DNA of 46,135 nt, from NCBI GenBank assembly GCA_002390485.1, contig DGPO01000093.1, positions 1 to 46,135 on the forward strand, read 5' to 3'. Under the pieces are notes generated by a model. The model was not told the DNA's origin. It ran no database searches and worked only from the letters and a program-made list of their open reading frames with translations. Positions 43,572 through 46,135 of this stretch are shown in pieces. Origin of the DNA: Halieaceae bacterium UBA4438. GTDB taxonomy: Bacteria; Pseudomonadota; Gammaproteobacteria; Pseudomonadales; Halieaceae. The first letter of the stretch is position 1; every line of letters begins with the position of its first letter. Made by a program: the position numbers and the translations under genes.

Positions 43572-44369
43572 ATGACCGATACTGTTACGACTCACTCTGG
43601 ATCCCTCCCTCCGCTTCACGGCAAAGTCGCCTTAATCACCGGCGCGGGCCAGGGCATTGGCCAGGGCATTGCGTTCTCATTGGCGAAGCGAGGAGTGTCC
43701 ATTGTTGCCGTCGGGAGAACATTGAGCAAATGTGAAAAGACGGTCGCTGATATTGAAGCGCGCTTCAACGGCAAGGCCGTGGCAATCGAATGTGATATCT
43801 CGAATCTCGATGCACTTGACGCGCTGGTGTCGGACGCAGTCGCCGCCTTTGGTCGCCTCGATATTTTGGTCAACAACGCCGTCACCACAAGCATTAACAC
43901 GCTAATGGAGACGACGCTGGAGGACTTTGACGCAGGACTTCGTGTCGGCCCAATGGCCACGTTGCGACTGATGCAGCTGGCTCAACCGCACCTCATAAAG
44001 TCGGGAGATGGCAACATTATTAATCTTGCCACTGCAGCGGCGAAGCGCTGGGACACCTCCACTTATGGCGTTTACGCAGCCCAGAAAGAGGCCATCCGTG
44101 CATTGTCGCGCGGTGCCGCCTGTGAATGGGGATCGATGGGCATTCGCACCAACTGTATTCTGCCATTGGCGAAGTCCCCTGCCCTAGAAATGTGGGCACA
44201 GTGGCGCCCAGAAGAGGCCGCCGCTTTCGAGCAAACGGTGCCGATGAAACGCTTGGGCCACTGTGAAAATGATATTGGCGAATTCGTCGCGCTGCTGTGC
44301 GCGCCCGAATCGCGCTATGTCAACGGCCAGTCCATCGCGATCGATGGCGGTCAGGTCAACATGGGCTAG
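43572..44369 (+). CDS. SDR-family oxidoreductase with atypical catalytic serine region
   Basis: 265-residue short-chain dehydrogenase. Cofactor motif ALITGAGQGIGQGIAFSLAKRG (about residue 19) and AVGRT suggest NAD(P). YGVYAAQKEAIRAL supplies the Tyr-Lys pair, but the usual NNAG is NNAV (LVNNAVTTS) and the usual Ser of NxSS is Thr (INLATAAAK). C-terminal MKRLGHCENDIGEFVALLC and VNGQSIAIDGGQ are regular. It follows the EthD-like gene by 60 bases. A hydroxysteroid or hydroxyacyl-CoA dehydrogenase role is inferred from location. Confidence 0.83.
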   Translation: MTDTVTTHSGSLPPLHGKVALITGAGQGIGQGIAFSLAKRGVSIVAVGRTLSKCEKTVADIEARFNGKAVAIECDISNLDALDALVSDAVAAFGRLDILVNNAVTTSINTLMETTLEDFDAGLRVGPMATLRLMQLAQPHLIKSGDGNIINLATAAAKRWDTSTYGVYAAQKEAIRALSRGAACEWGSMGIRTNCILPLAKSPALEMWAQWRPEEAAAFEQTVPMKRLGHCENDIGEFVALLCAPESRYVNGQSIAIDGGQVNMG

Positions 44370-44387
44370 CACGCTCCGATGCAATGC

Positions 44388-45149
44388 TTACTTGATGGCG
44401 CCACCGCCGTCCACACTGAGCAGTTGCCCCGTGATGAAAGACGCCCGATCAGACGCAAAGAAACAGACCGCTTCGGCAATTTCAGAGGGCTCACCCAACC
44501 GTCGCATGACGGCTGACTGTTTGAGCCCTTCAGCTATTTTCGGCTGCTCCGCAAAATATTTCTCAACGCCGGGTGTTCGAATCACGCCCGGCGAGACCGC
44601 ATTAATCCGAATGCCTTTGTGTCCATACTCCGCTGCAGCACTTTTGGTAAGCAGATTCACGCCGCTCTTAGCGGCCGCATAAGCGGTGTTATAGGGCTGA
44701 CCGCGGAGCGACGCGTTCGATGAGATGTTAACGATACTGCCGCCCGAGGTCTGCTCGAGCATCGCCTCGATCTCATATTTCATACAGAGGAAGGTGTTGG
44801 TCAAGCAGAGGTCGAGCGTTTGATCAAATACGGCTTTGTCGAAGGTGTGAATGGGGCCTGAGCCGCGACTTACCGCTGCGCTATTGCACGCCACATCCAG
44901 CGAGCCAAAGGTCTTCACTGTGAACTCAACCATGGCTGAAACACGTTGCTCGTCGCTGACATCAGCCACAAACGTGTGGGCGTCCCCACCGGCCTCACGA
45001 ATCAGCGTCGCGGTCTCTTGGGCCGTTTCCTCATTTAAGTCAGCGACAACTACCCGCGCACCTTGATCTGCCATTGTCAGCGCTATTGCACGTCCAATCC
45101 CCACACCAGCACCCGTTACAAGTGCGCTTTTTCCTTCCAACTCTGCCAC
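44388..45149 (-). CDS. SDR-family oxidoreductase, probable hydroxysteroid dehydrogenase
   Basis: 253-residue classical short-chain dehydrogenase. NAD-binding ALVTGAGVGIGRAIALTMADQGARVVVADLNEE with an Asp-Leu pair favouring NAD+. Catalytic Ser-Tyr-Lys: VNISSNASLRGQPYNTAYAAAKSG. NNAG is replaced by NSAA (DVACNSAAVS). The end SVDGGGAIK is standard. A lone leftward gene, convergent with the preceding SDR (18-base gap) and divergent from the next SDR (165 bases to its GTG). Hydroxysteroid oxidation at C3, C7, C12 or C17 is plausible but cannot be chosen from sequence. Confidence 0.85.
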   Translation of the reverse strand: MAELEGKSALVTGAGVGIGRAIALTMADQGARVVVADLNEETAQETATLIREAGGDAHTFVADVSDEQRVSAMVEFTVKTFGSLDVACNSAAVSRGSGPIHTFDKAVFDQTLDLCLTNTFLCMKYEIEAMLEQTSGGSIVNISSNASLRGQPYNTAYAAAKSGVNLLTKSAAAEYGHKGIRINAVSPGVIRTPGVEKYFAEQPKIAEGLKQSAVMRRLGEPSEIAEAVCFFASDRASFITGQLLSVDGGGAIK

Positions 45150-45314
45150 GTTTTATCACCGCCCACGCTCATCAATGGTCAATTTAGACTAAGTATCCAG
45201 TCGAGCCTGTATTCCTTGCTCGCACGCTTCGTTCTATCGTGTGCGTGGCGCAGTTCACAAACCTAAATGGACTACTCCTGGGTACGCCCACACCAACGCG
45301 ACAAGGAACTCGCC

Positions 45315-46124
45315 GTGATATCAAACTATTTCAGCTTACAGGGAAAGAAAGCGCTCATCACCGGCGCCGGCAAAGGAATCGGAGCCCGTATCGCCACCGC
45401 CTTTGCTGAAATGGGCGCAGACGTTGCGCTGATTGCACGCACTGAGTCCGATCTCGATGGCGTCGCCAGTGAGGTTAGTGCTTTGGGGCGCGAAGCCTTG
45501 ACGTTTGTCTGCGACATCACCGACGAAGAATCACTCGGCGAGGTGGTCAGTACGCTTCAAACGCACTGGAACTCGCTCGATATTTTAATCAATAATGCAG
45601 GTGCGGCAGGCCAGGGTTATGGATCGCTTAAAAAGGTCACCAAAGCGCGTTTCGTTAACACCCTAGACATTAATTTGACCTCTGCCTATACGCTTATTCA
45701 CCTCGCACTACCAATGCTCCAGCGCGCACCTGCAGCGAGCATTGTCAATGTGTCTTCCGCACTTGGGTGGATGGTCGATAAGAACTTTGCCGCTTACGGT
45801 GCAGCCAAAGCGGGCATGGACCAAATGACTCGAATTTTGGCTTACGAGCTTGCACCCAACATTAGAGTCAATGGAATTGCACCGGGGGCCATAGAGACAC
45901 CCAGTACCGCCTTCATTACACAAGACAAAGCGATGCATGAGGCGACGGTGCGATGGATTCCTCAAGGTAGGCTGGGAAAGCCCGATGATATTGCGCTTGC
46001 CGCACTCTACCTGGCATCCAGTGCGGGCGGTTTTGTCAGTGGGAAGATTATTGAGGTCGACGGCGGCATGGCGGCGCTGCCGGGCATGGCGATTGAAGCG
46101 CGTATTGCACGCCCGGACGACTAA
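45315..46124 (+). CDS. SDR-family oxidoreductase
   Basis: 269-residue short-chain dehydrogenase starting at a GTG (45315) with AAGGA at 45303-45307, seven bases ahead. An ATG in frame at 45267 would add 16 residues without family similarity and has no good ribosome site. Motifs: FSLQGKKALITGAGKGIGARIATAFAEMG, LINNAGAAGQG, catalytic VNVSSALGWMVDKNFAAYGAAKAG and EVDGGMAALPG. Classical active site intact. It begins a rightward unit that may continue past the window edge, 11 bases after its stop. Probably another steroid or acyl-CoA alcohol dehydrogenase. Confidence 0.86.
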   Translation: MISNYFSLQGKKALITGAGKGIGARIATAFAEMGADVALIARTESDLDGVASEVSALGREALTFVCDITDEESLGEVVSTLQTHWNSLDILINNAGAAGQGYGSLKKVTKARFVNTLDINLTSAYTLIHLALPMLQRAPAASIVNVSSALGWMVDKNFAAYGAAKAGMDQMTRILAYELAPNIRVNGIAPGAIETPSTAFITQDKAMHEATVRWIPQGRLGKPDDIALAALYLASSAGGFVSGKIIEVDGGMAALPGMAIEARIARPDD

Positions 46125-46135
46125 CGCCTAAACGT

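Overview
The window looks like a chromosome segment from a marine gammaproteobacterium. The OM60/NOR5 (Halieaceae)-type lineage is my best guess. This is inference from moderate GC, Gram-negative secreted hydrolases, compact operons and gene content; no rRNA or marker gene fixes the taxon. The left edge cuts the first base(s) of soxB and the right edge falls 11 bases after the last gene. No intergenic gap exceeds about 230 bases. I saw no insertion sequence, phage gene, CRISPR array or rRNA.

Left part (1-16500), general metabolism. A complete heterotetrameric sarcosine-oxidase-type operon (soxB-soxD-soxA-soxG) has two 4-base start/stop overlaps. A convergent Ldh-family NAD(P)H-dependent reductase with altered active-site motifs follows it. 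Next come a tRNA-Arg(ACG) with its own promoter and terminator, a sterol-desaturase-type membrane di-iron hydroxylase, a convergent sodium:solute symporter, a secreted TolB-propeller/amidohydrolase followed by a secreted M20 peptidase, a YeiH-type membrane protein, and a rubredoxin fused to its FAD reductase. A bidirectional hairpin terminator at about 16486 closes this part.

Right part (16520-46124), one steroid catabolism cluster of about 30 kb. Leftward operon 30049->16520 (13 genes): ipdA, ipdB, enoyl-CoA hydratase-like, two acyl-CoA dehydrogenases (FadE31/FadE32-33 type), fadA6 thiolase, Hsd4A-like SDR, two more acyl-CoA dehydrogenases (one FadE30-like), ipdF, a KstD-like flavoprotein, an NTF2-fold protein and a second thiolase. 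Rightward operon 30197->38774: fadD3, hsaC, hsaA, hsaD, hsaE, hsaG, hsaF and a LuxR-type regulator. Leftward operon 41003->38771: ipdC, echA20, ketosteroid isomerase. Then a rightward acyl-CoA ligase, EthD-like protein and SDR, and two more SDRs (one leftward, one rightward).

Together the genes encode the 9,10-seco aerobic route. Ketosteroid isomerase, SDRs and the KstD-like enzyme prepare ring A. HsaA, HsaC and HsaD hydroxylate, meta-cleave and hydrolyse ring A. HsaE, HsaF and HsaG convert the C5 dienoate to pyruvate and propionyl-CoA. FadD3 activates the remaining C/D-ring propionate (HIP). IpdF, IpdC, FadE30, EchA20, IpdAB, the FadE31/32 pair and FadA6 then open and shorten rings D and C. 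Not found here: the 9alpha-hydroxylase (KshAB), the HsaB flavin reductase, sterol side-chain genes and a TetR repressor of KstR type. A LuxR-type protein sits where a regulator is expected.
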